DNA from: Streptococcus mitis
Lineage (GTDB): Bacteria; Bacillota; Bacilli; Lactobacillales; Streptococcaceae
Direction: 5' to 3'
Assembly: GCF_000722685.1 (NCBI RefSeq)
Contig: NZ_JPFV01000011.1
Coordinates: forward strand, 1-64,000
DNA length: 64,000 bases
Of this stretch, positions 55,651 through 64,000 are shown piece after piece (the first letter of the stretch is position 1; each line of letters begins with the position of its first letter). The notes under the pieces are model-generated. The model saw nothing but the letters and a program-made list of their open reading frames with translations, ran no database searches and was not told the origin of the DNA. The translations under genes and the position numbers were made by a program.

Positions 55651-57909
55651 TTATACTTCTTTTTCAGAAGTTTTAACTTCAGCTTTTTTGGCAGATTTAA
55701 TTTGAATGTTTCCCTTGCTGGTCATAACTGCCTTGAGATCTTTTTCACTTGGATTTTCAAGGTAGTAGTCAGTGATTGCGTCTTCAATATAGTCTTGAAT
55801 AGTGCGGCGAAGTGGGCGTGCTCCCATTTTTGGATCATAACCGAGGTCAACTAATTTTTCCTTGACCTTGTCTGTTACATCTAAATGAATGTTGTTGCTA
55901 GAGAGGCGCTTGTTAACATCTGCTAGCATAAGCTCGACAATCTGAAGGAGGTTGTCCTTGCTGAGAGCCTTAAATTCGATAATACCATCAAAACGGTTCA
56001 TAAACTCTGGGCTAAAGAAGTTACCGAGTTCACTGAGGACGGAGTTTGTCCGTCCTTCTCTAGCAGCACCAAATCCAACGCTGGCTTCGGCTTTTCCAGT
56101 ACCAGCATTTGAGGTCATGATGATGATGGCATCCTTGAAACTAACGGTGCGTCCTTGCCCATCTGTCAAACGGCCATCGTCCAAGACTTGAAGGAACATG
56201 TGCATAACATCAGGGTGAGCTTTTTCCACTTCATCGAGAAGGATGAGAGAATATGGATTACGGCGGACTTTTTCAGTTAATTGCCCAGCCTCATCGTAGC
56301 CAACATAACCTGGTGGGGCACCGACCAACTTAGCTACGCTGTGTTTTTCCATATACTCGCTCATATCAAAGCGAATCATGCTGTCAGCAGAACCAAAAAG
56401 TTCGATAGCTAGTTGTTTGGAAAGTTCTGTCTTACCGACACCCGTTGGCCCGACAAAGAGGAAGCTTCCGATTGGGCGGTTAGGCGTACCGAGACCGACA
56501 CGATTACGGCGAATAGCCTTAGCGATCTTATCGACAGCATCGTCTTGCCCAATAACATGAGACTTGAGGTCTTCAGCTAGATGGATAAGTTGAGATTGTT
56601 CTTTCTCTTTCAAATCGCCAACAGGAATATTGGTTTTCTGCTCGATAATGTGCTCAATGGTTTTCTCACTGATGATAGGAGTATCCTGGTCCGTAACCTT
56701 TTTCTTTTGCATTTCCTTATACTTGGCAATCTGATCGCGGAAGTAGGCGGCCTTCTCAAAATCTTCCTCTCGTGTAGCTTGAGATTTAAGATTTTCAGCC
56801 TCAATCAAGCGCTGATCGATTACTTTAGGATCCACAAAATTCAAGGTCAAGTTCATTTTAGAACCAGCTTCATCTAGGAGGTCAATGGCCTTGTCAGGCA
56901 AGAAGCGATCTTGGATGTAGCGATTGGAAAGAGTTGTAGCTGCTTCAATTGCAGTATCGGTATACTGAACGTGGTGGTAGTCTTCGTATTTCTTTTGAAT
57001 GCCTTTGAGGATAGTGATTGTTTCTTCCACTGTTGGTTCATCGACCTTAACAGGTTGCATACGACGCTCGAGAGCAGCATCCTTTTCAATGATACGGTAT
57101 TCATTGAGGGTAGTAGCACCGACTAGTTGCAGTTCTCCACGAGCAAGGGCTGGCTTGAGGATATTTCCTGCATCCATGTTGCCATCGCCCGCAGAACCAG
57201 CACCGACAATTTCATGGATTTCATCGATAAAGAGAATAATGTCTTCACGTTTGCGAATTTCTTCCATGAGTTTTTGCATGCGTTCTTCAAATTGTCCTCG
57301 GATACCCGTTCCTTGAACCAAGCTAACCACATCCAGACGGATGACTTGTTTACCTTGGAGTTTATGTGGAACATCGCCATCAACAATTTTCTGAGCTAGA
57401 CCTTCGACAACGGCCGTTTTTCCGACACCAGGTTCACCGATAAGAACAGGATTATTCTTGGTTCTACGATTGAGAATCTCGATGACACGAATAATCTCAT
57501 CGTCGCGCCCAATAACGGGGTCGATATCACCACGACGAGCAATCTCAGTTACATTGATACCAAATTCTTCCAGCAGGCCTTTTTCTTGGCTTGGAGGCGG
57601 AGTTTGAGCAGATCCACGATTTTGGGAACCATAACCACCGTTTCCACCGTAACCTCCACCTGATTGGGTTTGGGGGGTAGGAGGAGTGTTGTTAGAAGGT
57701 CTGAAATTGTTTAGGTCGTTGAAGAAATCACCAAAGGGATCGAAATCACGATTGTTCAAATCTGTCATGCCTTTAAAGAGACTGTTGTTAGGGTCTGTTT
57801 TGATAATCTTGTAGCAGTTTTGACAGAGGTCAATTTGTTTTTGTTTTCCATTGAGATTGGTGTAAAGATGAATTGTTGAGTCGTTAATTTTACAGTTTTG
57901 ACAAAGCAT
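55651..57909 (-). CDS. clpE: ATP-dependent Clp protease ATP-binding subunit ClpE
   Basis: AAA+ unfoldase of the Clp family, 752 aa, which works with ClpP in heat-stress proteolysis. ClpE is identified by the N-terminal zinc finger (CQNC at residues 3-6, CQNC near 29-32) and by replacement of the usual ClpC N-domain with a Gly/Asn/Pro-rich linker (residues ~70-110). First AAA+ Walker A is GEPGVGKTA near 158; second is GPTGVGKTE near 489. A UVR-like segment ([15 protein letters not shown]) lies near 400. A CtsR operator stands upstream. Confidence 0.96.
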   Translation of the reverse strand: MLCQNCKINDSTIHLYTNLNGKQKQIDLCQNCYKIIKTDPNNSLFKGMTDLNNRDFDPFGDFFNDLNNFRPSNNTPPTPQTQSGGGYGGNGGYGSQNRGSAQTPPPSQEKGLLEEFGINVTEIARRGDIDPVIGRDDEIIRVIEILNRRTKNNPVLIGEPGVGKTAVVEGLAQKIVDGDVPHKLQGKQVIRLDVVSLVQGTGIRGQFEERMQKLMEEIRKREDIILFIDEIHEIVGAGSAGDGNMDAGNILKPALARGELQLVGATTLNEYRIIEKDAALERRMQPVKVDEPTVEETITILKGIQKKYEDYHHVQYTDTAIEAATTLSNRYIQDRFLPDKAIDLLDEAGSKMNLTLNFVDPKVIDQRLIEAENLKSQATREEDFEKAAYFRDQIAKYKEMQKKKVTDQDTPIISEKTIEHIIEQKTNIPVGDLKEKEQSQLIHLAEDLKSHVIGQDDAVDKIAKAIRRNRVGLGTPNRPIGSFLFVGPTGVGKTELSKQLAIELFGSADSMIRFDMSEYMEKHSVAKLVGAPPGYVGYDEAGQLTEKVRRNPYSLILLDEVEKAHPDVMHMFLQVLDDGRLTDGQGRTVSFKDAIIIMTSNAGTGKAEASVGFGAAREGRTNSVLSELGNFFSPEFMNRFDGIIEFKALSKDNLLQIVELMLADVNKRLSSNNIHLDVTDKVKEKLVDLGYDPKMGARPLRRTIQDYIEDAITDYYLENPSEKDLKAVMTSKGNIQIKSAKKAEVKTSEKEV

Positions 57910-57949
57910 ACATCTACCTCATTTCTTTCTTTAGCCTGACCTGTTCAAA

Positions 57950-57966
57950 GGTCAAAAATAGTCAAA
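57950..57966. promoter_or_regulatory. CtsR operator upstream of clpE
   Basis: GGTCAAAAATAGTCAAA matches the CtsR heptad direct repeat (RGTCAAANANRGTCAAA) exactly, ~40 bases upstream of the clpE start. Heat-stress derepression is expected. Confidence 0.85.
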
Positions 57967-58139
57967 TTTCTATACTCTCATTATAACAGGATTGGGGTGT
58001 AAAGCAAGTAAAAAGATTGCAGCTTTGAGAAGTTGTTACAATGAAAATTTTTGAGATTTTAGGGAATAAAAAAATCCTATTTGTGAGACAAAAAGGATTT
58101 TGGTTAGACATGCAGGGTGTAATCCCAGCTTGTTTTGTA

Positions 58140-58370
58140 TTAGTAAAGGAGTTCGTAAATCTCCATTGCAATCAAGTCAATGCTGTCAAAAGTATAAGTT
58201 TCGCGAGCTTCTACATCACGAAGGGTAAAGATTGATCCGTTTTCTTCGTCGTGGCTGTATGCAACTTCTGCAACAACAACTCCTTCGCGTTCAAAATTAC
58301 GTTTTAAATTTCCGCCGTCTTTTGCCATTGCTTCAAGGCGGTTGATGATTCTAACCAAATGTGATTCCAT
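58140..58370 (-). CDS. DUF1797 family protein (YkuJ-like)
   Basis: 76-aa protein matching DUF1797: MESHLVRIINRLEAMAKDGG at the N-terminus, acidic middle, and FDSIDLIAMEIYELLY at the C-terminus. The B. subtilis relative YkuJ has a known fold but no established function. GGAGAATCAAA lies upstream of the ATG. It lies upstream of clpE on the same strand but is separated by ~230 bases that include the CtsR site. Confidence 0.85.
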   Translation of the reverse strand: MESHLVRIINRLEAMAKDGGNLKRNFEREGVVVAEVAYSHDEENGSIFTLRDVEARETYTFDSIDLIAMEIYELLY

Positions 58371-58517
58371 TTTGATTCTCCTTCATTTCTTATCGTTACT
58401 ATTTTACCATAAAGGAGGCCAACTTGACTAGAAAAAACTAAGATTTCTCGCTAATTCTACTAGCTTAAAGTTTTTTTGAATAAATCGGATAAAAAGTTTG
58501 AATTTTAATTCAATACA

Positions 58518-58526
58518 TGTTATAAT
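58518..58526 (+). promoter_or_regulatory. Extended -10 promoter of amino-acid ABC operon
   Basis: TGTTATAAT lies 34 bases before the permease ATG at 58561. Confidence 0.7.
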
Positions 58527-58560
58527 CATACAGTATTCTATTTTAGAAAGCAGTGTGACT

Positions 58561-59244
58561 ATGAATTTTTCTTTTTTACCTAAGTATTTACCTTATTTTA
58601 ACTATGGGGCTGTTGTGACGGTTCTCATTTCTATCTGTGTTGTCTTTTTGGGAACTATTTTGGGTGTTGTCTTGGCTTTTGGGCAACGTTCAAAGTTTAA
58701 ACCGCTTGTTTGGCTTGCCAACTTATACGTTTGGATTTTCCGTGGGACACCGATGATGGTTCAGATTATGATTGCCTTTGCCCTTATGCACATCAATGCT
58801 CCGACTATTCAGGTTGGGATTTTGGGTGTTGATCTTTCTCGTCTGATTCCAGGGATTTTGATTATCTCTATGAACAGTGGTGCTTATGTTTCTGAGACTG
58901 TTCGTGCTGGGATTAATGCGGTTCCAAAAGGTCAGCTAGAAGCGGCTTATTCGCTAGGGATTCGTCCTAAAAATGCGATGCGCTATGTGATTTTGCCACA
59001 AGCAATCAAAAATATTTTGCCAGCATTGGGGAACGAATTTATCACTATTATCAAGGATAGTTCCCTCTTATCAGCTATCGGTGTTATGGAGTTGTGGAAC
59101 GGAGCTACAACAGTTTCTACAACAACCTATCTACCTTTAACACCACTTTTATTTGCAGCCTTTTATTACTTGATTATGACCTCTATGTTGACAGTAGCCT
59201 TGAAAGCTTTTGAAAAACGTATGGGACAAGGAGATAAGAAATAA
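58561..59244 (+). CDS. Amino-acid ABC transporter permease (HisM/GlnP family)
   Basis: Membrane subunit of a polar amino-acid importer, 227 aa, about five transmembrane helices. Family signatures are [14 protein letters not shown] near residue 60 and the coupling-loop [20 protein letters not shown] near residue 126. The ATG at 58561 gives [19 protein letters not shown]; an earlier in-frame ATG at 58498 lies upstream of the promoter. It overlaps the ATPase gene by one base. No binding-protein gene is adjacent; the lipoprotein at 14375 is a possible partner. Confidence 0.9.
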   Translation: MNFSFLPKYLPYFNYGAVVTVLISICVVFLGTILGVVLAFGQRSKFKPLVWLANLYVWIFRGTPMMVQIMIAFALMHINAPTIQVGILGVDLSRLIPGILIISMNSGAYVSETVRAGINAVPKGQLEAAYSLGIRPKNAMRYVILPQAIKNILPALGNEFITIIKDSSLLSAIGVMELWNGATTVSTTTYLPLTPLLFAAFYYLIMTSMLTVALKAFEKRMGQGDKK

Positions 59245-59978
59245 TGACAGAAATCTTGATAAAAATTGAAAATTTACATAAATCATTTGGAAAGAATGAA
59301 GTATTGAAGGGCATCAACCTCGAGATTAAAAGAGGAGAAGTTGTCGTTATCATCGGTCCTTCGGGGAGCGGGAAATCTACCTTGCTTCGCTCTATGAATT
59401 TGTTGGAAGAAGCAACCAAGGGGAAGGTTATCTTTGAGGGAGTCGATATTACGGACAAGAAGAATGACCTCTTTGCCATGCGTGAGAAGATGGGCATGGT
59501 TTTCCAACAATTCAATCTCTTTCCTAATATGACTGTGATGGAAAATATCACCTTGTCACCTATCAAGACCAAAGGTGAGAGCAAGACTGTTGCTGAGAAG
59601 AGAGCTCAGGAACTTTTGGAAAAAGTTGGTTTACCAGATAAGGCAACTGCTTATCCACAGAGTTTGTCAGGTGGCCAGCAACAACGGATTGCCATCGCTC
59701 GTGGGTTGGCTATGGAACCAGATGTTTTGCTCTTTGATGAGCCAACTTCAGCCTTGGACCCTGAGATGGTTGGAGAAGTTCTAGCTGTTATGCAAGACCT
59801 TGCCAAGTCAGGAATGACTATGGTTATCGTAACACATGAGATGGGATTTGCCCGTGAGGTGGCAGATCGTGTCATCTTTATGGCAGACGGTGTGGTTGTT
59901 GAAGACGGAACACCTGAGCAGATTTTTGAGCAAACCCAAGAACAACGGACTAAAGACTTCTTGAGTAAGGTTTTATAA
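59244..59978 (+). CDS. Amino-acid ABC transporter ATPase (GlnQ family)
   Basis: ATPase partner of the preceding permease, 244 aa. Walker A is GPSGSGKST near residue 37, signature LSGGQQQR near 141, Walker [13 protein letters not shown] near 158 and H-loop [13 protein letters not shown] near 194. All catalytic motifs are intact. It closes the two-gene operon and is followed by a terminator. Confidence 0.93.
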   Translation: MTEILIKIENLHKSFGKNEVLKGINLEIKRGEVVVIIGPSGSGKSTLLRSMNLLEEATKGKVIFEGVDITDKKNDLFAMREKMGMVFQQFNLFPNMTVMENITLSPIKTKGESKTVAEKRAQELLEKVGLPDKATAYPQSLSGGQQQRIAIARGLAMEPDVLLFDEPTSALDPEMVGEVLAVMQDLAKSGMTMVIVTHEMGFAREVADRVIFMADGVVVEDGTPEQIFEQTQEQRTKDFLSKVL

Positions 59979-60010
59979 TCTATTTTAAAATTTCAAGACA
60001 AGATATTAAT

Positions 60011-60034
60011 GAAAAGCTCGACCTGAGCTTTTTC
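60011..60034 (+). terminator. Amino-acid ABC operon terminator
   Basis: GAAAAGCTC pairs with GAGCTTTTTC around a short loop. Confidence 0.75.
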
Positions 60035-60094
60035 TTATAGTTTGAAACTATAGGATTGCCTAGGAAAGAAGTGTTAGAGGGTACTTGCAGTTTT

Positions 60095-60103
60095 TGGTAT
60101 AAT
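60095..60103 (+). promoter_or_regulatory. Extended -10 promoter of folD
   Basis: TGGTATAAT lies 30 bases before the ATG at 60134, with GAAAAGAGAA between them. Confidence 0.65.
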
Positions 60104-60133
60104 GGAAGATATTTGAAAGAAAAGAGAATTGAT

Positions 60134-60991
60134 ATGACACAGATTATTGATGGGAAAGCTTTAGCGGCCAAATTGCAGGGGCAGTTGGCTGAAAAGACTG
60201 CAAAATTAAAGGAAGAAACAGGTCTAGTGCCTGGCTTGGTAGTGATTTTGGTTGGGGACAATCCAGCCAGCCAAGTCTACGTTCGCAACAAGGAGAGGTC
60301 AGCTCTTGCGGCTGGTTTCCGTAGCGAAGTAGTGCGAGTTCCAGAGACCATTGCTCAAGAGGAATTGTTAGACCTGATTGCTAAATATAATCAGGATCCA
60401 GCTTGGCATGGGATTTTGGTCCAGTTGCCATTACCAAAACACATTGATGAAGAGGCGGTTCTATTGGCTATTGACCCAGAAAAGGATGTGGATGGTTTCC
60501 ATCCTCTAAATATGGGACGCCTTTGGTCTGGACATCCAGTCATGATTCCATCAACACCTGCAGGAATTATGGAAATGTTTCATGAATATGGGATTGACTT
60601 GGAAGGTAAAAATGCGGTCGTCATCGGTCGTTCCAATATCGTTGGAAAACCTATGGCCCAGCTTCTTTTGGCCAAGAATGCTACAGTGACTTTGACCCAC
60701 TCACGCACCCATAATCTCGCTAAGGTTGCTGCAAAAGCGGATATTCTTGTGGTAGCAATTGGTCGTGCTAAATTTGTGACTCCTGATTTTGTGAAACCAG
60801 GTACGGTAGTCATTGACGTTGGGATGAACCGCGATGAAAATGGTAAGCTCTGTGGAGATGTGGATTATGAGGCAGTTTCCCCACTTGCTAGCCATATTAC
60901 GCCAGTTCCTGGAGGTGTCGGTCCTATGACCATTACTATGCTGATGGAGCAAACTTATCAAGCAGCACTTCGGACATTGGATAGAAAATAA
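60134..60991 (+). CDS. folD: Bifunctional methylenetetrahydrofolate dehydrogenase/cyclohydrolase FolD
   Basis: Interconverts 5,10-methylene-THF and 10-formyl-THF in one-carbon metabolism; 285 aa. The catalytic Lys region is [17 protein letters not shown] near residue 48, with [10 protein letters not shown] near 97. The NADP-binding Rossmann motif is [17 protein letters not shown] near 159. [15 protein letters not shown] near 257 closes the active site. The ATG at 60134 is chosen because homology starts at [13 protein letters not shown]; an in-frame upstream ATG near 60056 precedes the promoter. Confidence 0.95.
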   Translation: MTQIIDGKALAAKLQGQLAEKTAKLKEETGLVPGLVVILVGDNPASQVYVRNKERSALAAGFRSEVVRVPETIAQEELLDLIAKYNQDPAWHGILVQLPLPKHIDEEAVLLAIDPEKDVDGFHPLNMGRLWSGHPVMIPSTPAGIMEMFHEYGIDLEGKNAVVIGRSNIVGKPMAQLLLAKNATVTLTHSRTHNLAKVAAKADILVVAIGRAKFVTPDFVKPGTVVIDVGMNRDENGKLCGDVDYEAVSPLASHITPVPGGVGPMTITMLMEQTYQAALRTLDRK

Positions 60992-61076
60992 GAGAAAATT
61001 CGCTGAAGAGAGTGTATTTTCTATAGCTATATCTAAAATGGCAGAAATGAGTATTAAATTTTAGAAATAAGTTTAT

Positions 61077-61101
61077 AAAAGGAGGTCTGCGCCTCCTTTT
61101 T
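61077..61101 (+). terminator. folD terminator
   Basis: AAAAGGAGG pairs with CCTCCTTTTT around TCTGCG. Confidence 0.8.
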
Positions 61102-61130
61102 GTTGTATAATAAATGCGAGAGGAAAAACG

Positions 61131-61985
61131 ATGAAAGTGATTGATCAAACCTTACTAGAAAAAGTCATTATTGAACGTTCTCGTACCAGTCATAAAGGAG
61201 ACTACGGTCGTCTGCTGTTGCTGGGTGGGACTTATCCTTATGGTGGTGCCATCATCATGGCTACTTTAGCAGCTGTAAAAAGCGGTGCAGGATTGGTGAC
61301 CGTTGGAACGGACAGGGAAAATATTCCAGCTCTGCACAGCCATTTACCTGAGGCTATGGCCTTTTCTCTGCAAGACCAGCAATTGTTAAAAGAGCAACTG
61401 GAGAAGGCAGAAGTTGTCTTGCTGGGTCCTGGTTTACGAGACGATGTTTTTGGAGAAAATCTAGTAAAACAAGTCTTTGTTAATTTAAGTCAAAATCAGA
61501 TTTTGATTGTAGACGGAGGTGCCCTGACCATTCTTGCTAGAACAAGTTTGTCATTTCCATCTAACCAGCTTATCCTAACTCCCCACCAAAAGGAGTGGGA
61601 AAAGCTGTCTGGTATTGCTATTGAAAAGCAAAACGAAGATGCAACGGCTAGTGCCCTAACTTCCTTCCCTCAAGGAACAATTTTGGTAGAGAAAGGTCCA
61701 GCTACTCGTATTTGGCAAGCTGGTCAATCTGATTATTACCAGTTACAGGTTGGCGGTCCCTATCAGGCGACTGGGGGAATGGGAGATACTCTGGCTGGGA
61801 TGATTGCAGGATTTGCAGGTCAATTCCGACAGGCCAGTCTCTACGAGCGTGTAACCGTAGCGACTCATCTTCATTCAGCGATAGCCCAAGAATTAGCTCA
61901 AGAACATTATGTGGTCTTGCCAACGGAGATTAGTAATTGTCTTCCTAAACTAATGAATAAAATATCTCAAAAAAGACTGGGATAA
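61131..61985 (+). CDS. nnrD: ADP-dependent NAD(P)H-hydrate dehydratase
   Basis: Repairs hydrated NAD(P)H; ribokinase-like fold, 284 aa, corresponding to the C-terminal half of YjeF without the epimerase domain. Family motifs are GDYGRLLLLGGTYPYGGAIIMA near residue 22 (split across two beta strands), LILTPHQKEWEKL near residue 147 and GGMGDTLAGMIAGF near residue 214. GAGAGGAAAA precedes the ATG and TATAAT at 61106-61111 provides a -10. A terminator follows. Confidence 0.9.
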   Translation: MKVIDQTLLEKVIIERSRTSHKGDYGRLLLLGGTYPYGGAIIMATLAAVKSGAGLVTVGTDRENIPALHSHLPEAMAFSLQDQQLLKEQLEKAEVVLLGPGLRDDVFGENLVKQVFVNLSQNQILIVDGGALTILARTSLSFPSNQLILTPHQKEWEKLSGIAIEKQNEDATASALTSFPQGTILVEKGPATRIWQAGQSDYYQLQVGGPYQATGGMGDTLAGMIAGFAGQFRQASLYERVTVATHLHSAIAQELAQEHYVVLPTEISNCLPKLMNKISQKRLG

Positions 61986-62026
61986 AATTCAATTTTAGGA
62001 GAAAACGAAGTAAATATTACCACAAT

Positions 62027-62072
62027 AAAACGCATAATATCAAGGTTTTAATACCTGATACTATGCGTTTTT
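62027..62072. terminator. Terminator between nnrD and dacA (convergent)
   Basis: AAAACGCATA pairs with TATGCGTTTT, with an inner stem TATCAAGG/CCTGATA, and T-runs usable on both strands. Confidence 0.75.
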
Positions 62073-62133
62073 GACTTTAAAGCTTTTTTGCTACTCGGTC
62101 TCTATTTTGGAGCAATCTTTTGCTCAGTATGTT

Positions 62134-63375
62134 TTATAATTTCTCGTTGATGAAGCGAATAAACTGATTCCACCAAACTTTTAAGAAGAAGGCTTTTTCA
62201 ACTTTTTTTTCTGCTAGCATTTCGAAACTAGGACGTTCAGCGGTAATGTAACCTTGACCAATCAAATCCTTGTCTTCGTAAGTCAAATGGCCAACCACTG
62301 TTCCGGCTTCAAGTGGTGCTGGGATTGCTTTAGAATCAGGTGTGAATTGAATAGATTGGGAAGATTGATTCCCGACACGTTCAATTAGATAGATATCCTC
62401 TGGGGCCACTGCAGTGACCGTATCTTCTTTTCCATCTTGTACAGGGGCTTTGCTATCTTGATAGGCATCTCCTTTTTGCACTATTTTACGAAGTGTGAAT
62501 GTAGAAGAGACATAATCCATTAGTGAAGATGTAGCTGTGAAACGAGCGTAAGGATTATTGGATTGATGATCTGCATTCAAAACAACTGTGATAACCCTCA
62601 TTCCTTTTTCGACAGTAGTACCAACAAAAGACTCTCCAGCTTTGTCTGTTGTTCCTGTTTTCAGTCCATCAAAACCACCACGGTAAGCAGGCATGCCTTC
62701 TAACATGTAGTTGGTCGAAGTGATTGTCATCCCAGCAAAAGTAGAAGAAGGTTTTTTCGTGATTTCCAAGACTTGTGGGTATTTTTTGATGAGGTTGCGA
62801 GCAACGATAGCGACATCATAAGCACTGAGCTTATTTTCATCATCTTTATTAGCCCCAGGGTAAATGTTATCTCCGAGAGTTTCGTTGTTCAGACCAGTTG
62901 TATTGACAACCGTGGCATCTTTTATTCCCCATTCCAGGAGTTTGGTCCGCATCATATCAACGAAGTTTTTTTCAGAGCCAGCAATTTTCTCAGCTAGGGC
63001 AATAGCGGCGCTGTTAGCACTAGATACTAGAGTTGCTTCAAGTAACTCTTCGACAGTATAATTACGGGCCTCCATAGGAACATTACTGGCTTCAGAATTT
63101 GTCGTCAATTGATAAGGATAATCAGAAATATCTACTGGGGTGGATAGTGTGATACTTCCATTTTCGAGTGCTTCATAGACCAGGTAAACGGTAAGTAGTT
63201 TTGTTATAGAAGCAATTTCGACAGGTTGCGTTGCATCTTTTTCATATAGAATTTTACCAGTATTGGCCTCAACAGCAATGGCATGTTTTGCAGCAATATT
63301 AAAATCCTGGGCAGCAACAGTAGATGCTGACCCAATTACGGATAGACTTAAGAGAGTTAAAATGATTTTTTTCAT
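62134..63375 (-). CDS. dacA: D-alanyl-D-alanine carboxypeptidase DacA (PBP3)
   Basis: Low-molecular-weight penicillin-binding protein that trims the terminal D-Ala from peptidoglycan stem peptides; 413 aa. A signal peptide ends at VAAQ (about residue 23). The active-site motifs are S56-x-x-K59 (SITK), SAN near residue 119 and KTGT near residue 239. A C-terminal beta domain is followed by an amphipathic membrane-anchoring helix (FFLKVWWNQFIRFINEKL). Length and motif spacing match pneumococcal PBP3. Confidence 0.96.
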   Translation of the reverse strand: MKKIILTLLSLSVIGSASTVAAQDFNIAAKHAIAVEANTGKILYEKDATQPVEIASITKLLTVYLVYEALENGSITLSTPVDISDYPYQLTTNSEASNVPMEARNYTVEELLEATLVSSANSAAIALAEKIAGSEKNFVDMMRTKLLEWGIKDATVVNTTGLNNETLGDNIYPGANKDDENKLSAYDVAIVARNLIKKYPQVLEITKKPSSTFAGMTITSTNYMLEGMPAYRGGFDGLKTGTTDKAGESFVGTTVEKGMRVITVVLNADHQSNNPYARFTATSSLMDYVSSTFTLRKIVQKGDAYQDSKAPVQDGKEDTVTAVAPEDIYLIERVGNQSSQSIQFTPDSKAIPAPLEAGTVVGHLTYEDKDLIGQGYITAERPSFEMLAEKKVEKAFFLKVWWNQFIRFINEKL

Positions 63376-63477
63376 AGTAAGTTTATTCTAACATAAAGAA
63401 AAAAATATTCCCAGTTTCATGATAGAAGAAAGAAGCTTTTTTGAAAGTATGGTAAAATAGATGAATGGAGGTAGCTC

Positions 63478-64000
63478 ATGTTTCGTAAGAATAAATTATT
63501 TTTTGGACTAGTGAGATTTTATTATTAACAATCATTTTTTATTTATGGAGAGAGATGGGGGCTATTATCACGCCTTTTGTAAGCGTCGCAAACACCATCA
63601 TGATTCCATTTTTATTGGGTGGGTTTTTATATTATTTGACCAATCCTATTGTAAATTTTTTACAAAAGTATTTCAAAATTAATCGTATCATTGGTATTCT
63701 ATTAACCTTGTGTGCTTTGGTTTGGGGGCTTGTCATTGGGGTAGTCTATCTCTTACCGATTTTGGTTAATCAGTTGACCAGCTTGATTGCGACTAGCCAG
63801 ACTATCTACAGTCGTCTGCAAGATTTGATTATCGATTTATCCACTTATCCAGCCTTTCAAAATTTGGATATTCAAGCGACTATTCAACAGTTAAATTTAT
63901 CCTATGTAGATATTTTACAAAATATCCTAAATAGCGTTACCAATAGTGTCGGAAGTGTCCTATCAGCTCTCTTTAGTACCGTTTTGATTATTATCATGAC
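63478..64000 (+). pseudogene. AI-2E family transporter, 5' part, frameshifted (one T short)
   Basis: Start of a PerM/AI-2E-family membrane protein, cut by the window end. The ATG at 63478 (GGAGGTAGCTC upstream) reads MFRKNKLFF then stops after 16 codons. The protein continues in another frame from TSEILLLTIIFYLWREMG through several transmembrane helices (IITPFVSVANTIMIPFLLGG, LLTLCALVWGLVIGVVYLLP). Adding one T to the six-T run at 63499-63504 restores the frame. Members of this family include exporters and Na+/H+ antiporters; role here is unknown. Confidence 0.8.

Overview
The window is a low-GC chromosomal segment of a mitis-group Streptococcus (S. mitis, S. oralis or S. pseudopneumoniae type). 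I infer this from protein lengths and sequences that look pneumococcal (PotA-D, PstSCAB-PhoU, RodA, GyrB, EzrA, ClpE, FolD, PBP3), from RUP-like mini-elements, and from an ISL3-family element resembling IS1167. No rRNA or tRNA gene was recognised. Genes lie mostly on the + strand. The - strand carries a MocR regulator, an alpha-amylase, DUF1827, Nudix, ClpE, DUF1797 and DacA genes.

Layout. 1-2.6 kb: 3' part of an LPNTG-anchored surface protein built of 561-bp tandem repeats. 2.7-9.1 kb: housekeeping genes (hemW, thioesterase, HAD phosphatase, membrane protein, spx, UPF0223, inositol-phosphatase family, rRNA methyltransferase). 9.3-14.2 kb: pstS-C-A-B1-B2-phoU phosphate uptake operon, with pstB1 frameshifted. 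14.4-18.2 kb: an amino-acid-binding lipoprotein, a MocR regulator, acetolactate decarboxylase and a YhfC-like membrane protein. 18.3-23.2 kb: murB and potABCD for polyamine uptake, with potD frameshifted.

23.3-35.1 kb is the accessory island. It holds cas1 (frameshifted), cas2, a 14-repeat CRISPR array, then cas6-cas10-csm2-csm3-csm4-csm5-csm6-csm6', a complete type III-A (Csm) interference system with two CARF-HEPN ribonucleases. Immediately downstream a consensus promoter drives a predicted ~160-nt structured RNA that ends in an intrinsic terminator. A 211-aa protein that looks like a PBECR/BECR-fold nuclease follows 16 bases later. The island sits between potD and a T-box-controlled LURP-one gene plus alaS.

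36-64 kb: alaS, alpha-amylase, an ABC exporter, a U32 protein, dinG, rodA, a DJ-1 family gene, a HAD hydrolase, gyrB, ezrA, an intact IS with an 8-bp target duplication, DUF1827, Nudix, clpE (CtsR-controlled), DUF1797, an amino-acid ABC permease/ATPase pair, folD, nnrD, dacA, and the start of an AI-2E-family transporter.

Three points stand out. (1) The CRISPR repeats are strongly divergent in their 5' halves, yet nearly all keep a 4-bp stem with a G-N-N-A loop and the 3' handle. (2) The RNA-terminator-nuclease module beside csm6' has type III toxin-antitoxin geometry, and the RNA begins with a sequence resembling the CRISPR repeat start. (3) Five genes (pstB1, potD, cas1, a Nudix gene, the AI-2E-family gene) each lack one base in an A or T run. 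That pattern suggests systematic homopolymer error in the assembly, and it must be settled before any of these genes is called a pseudogene.
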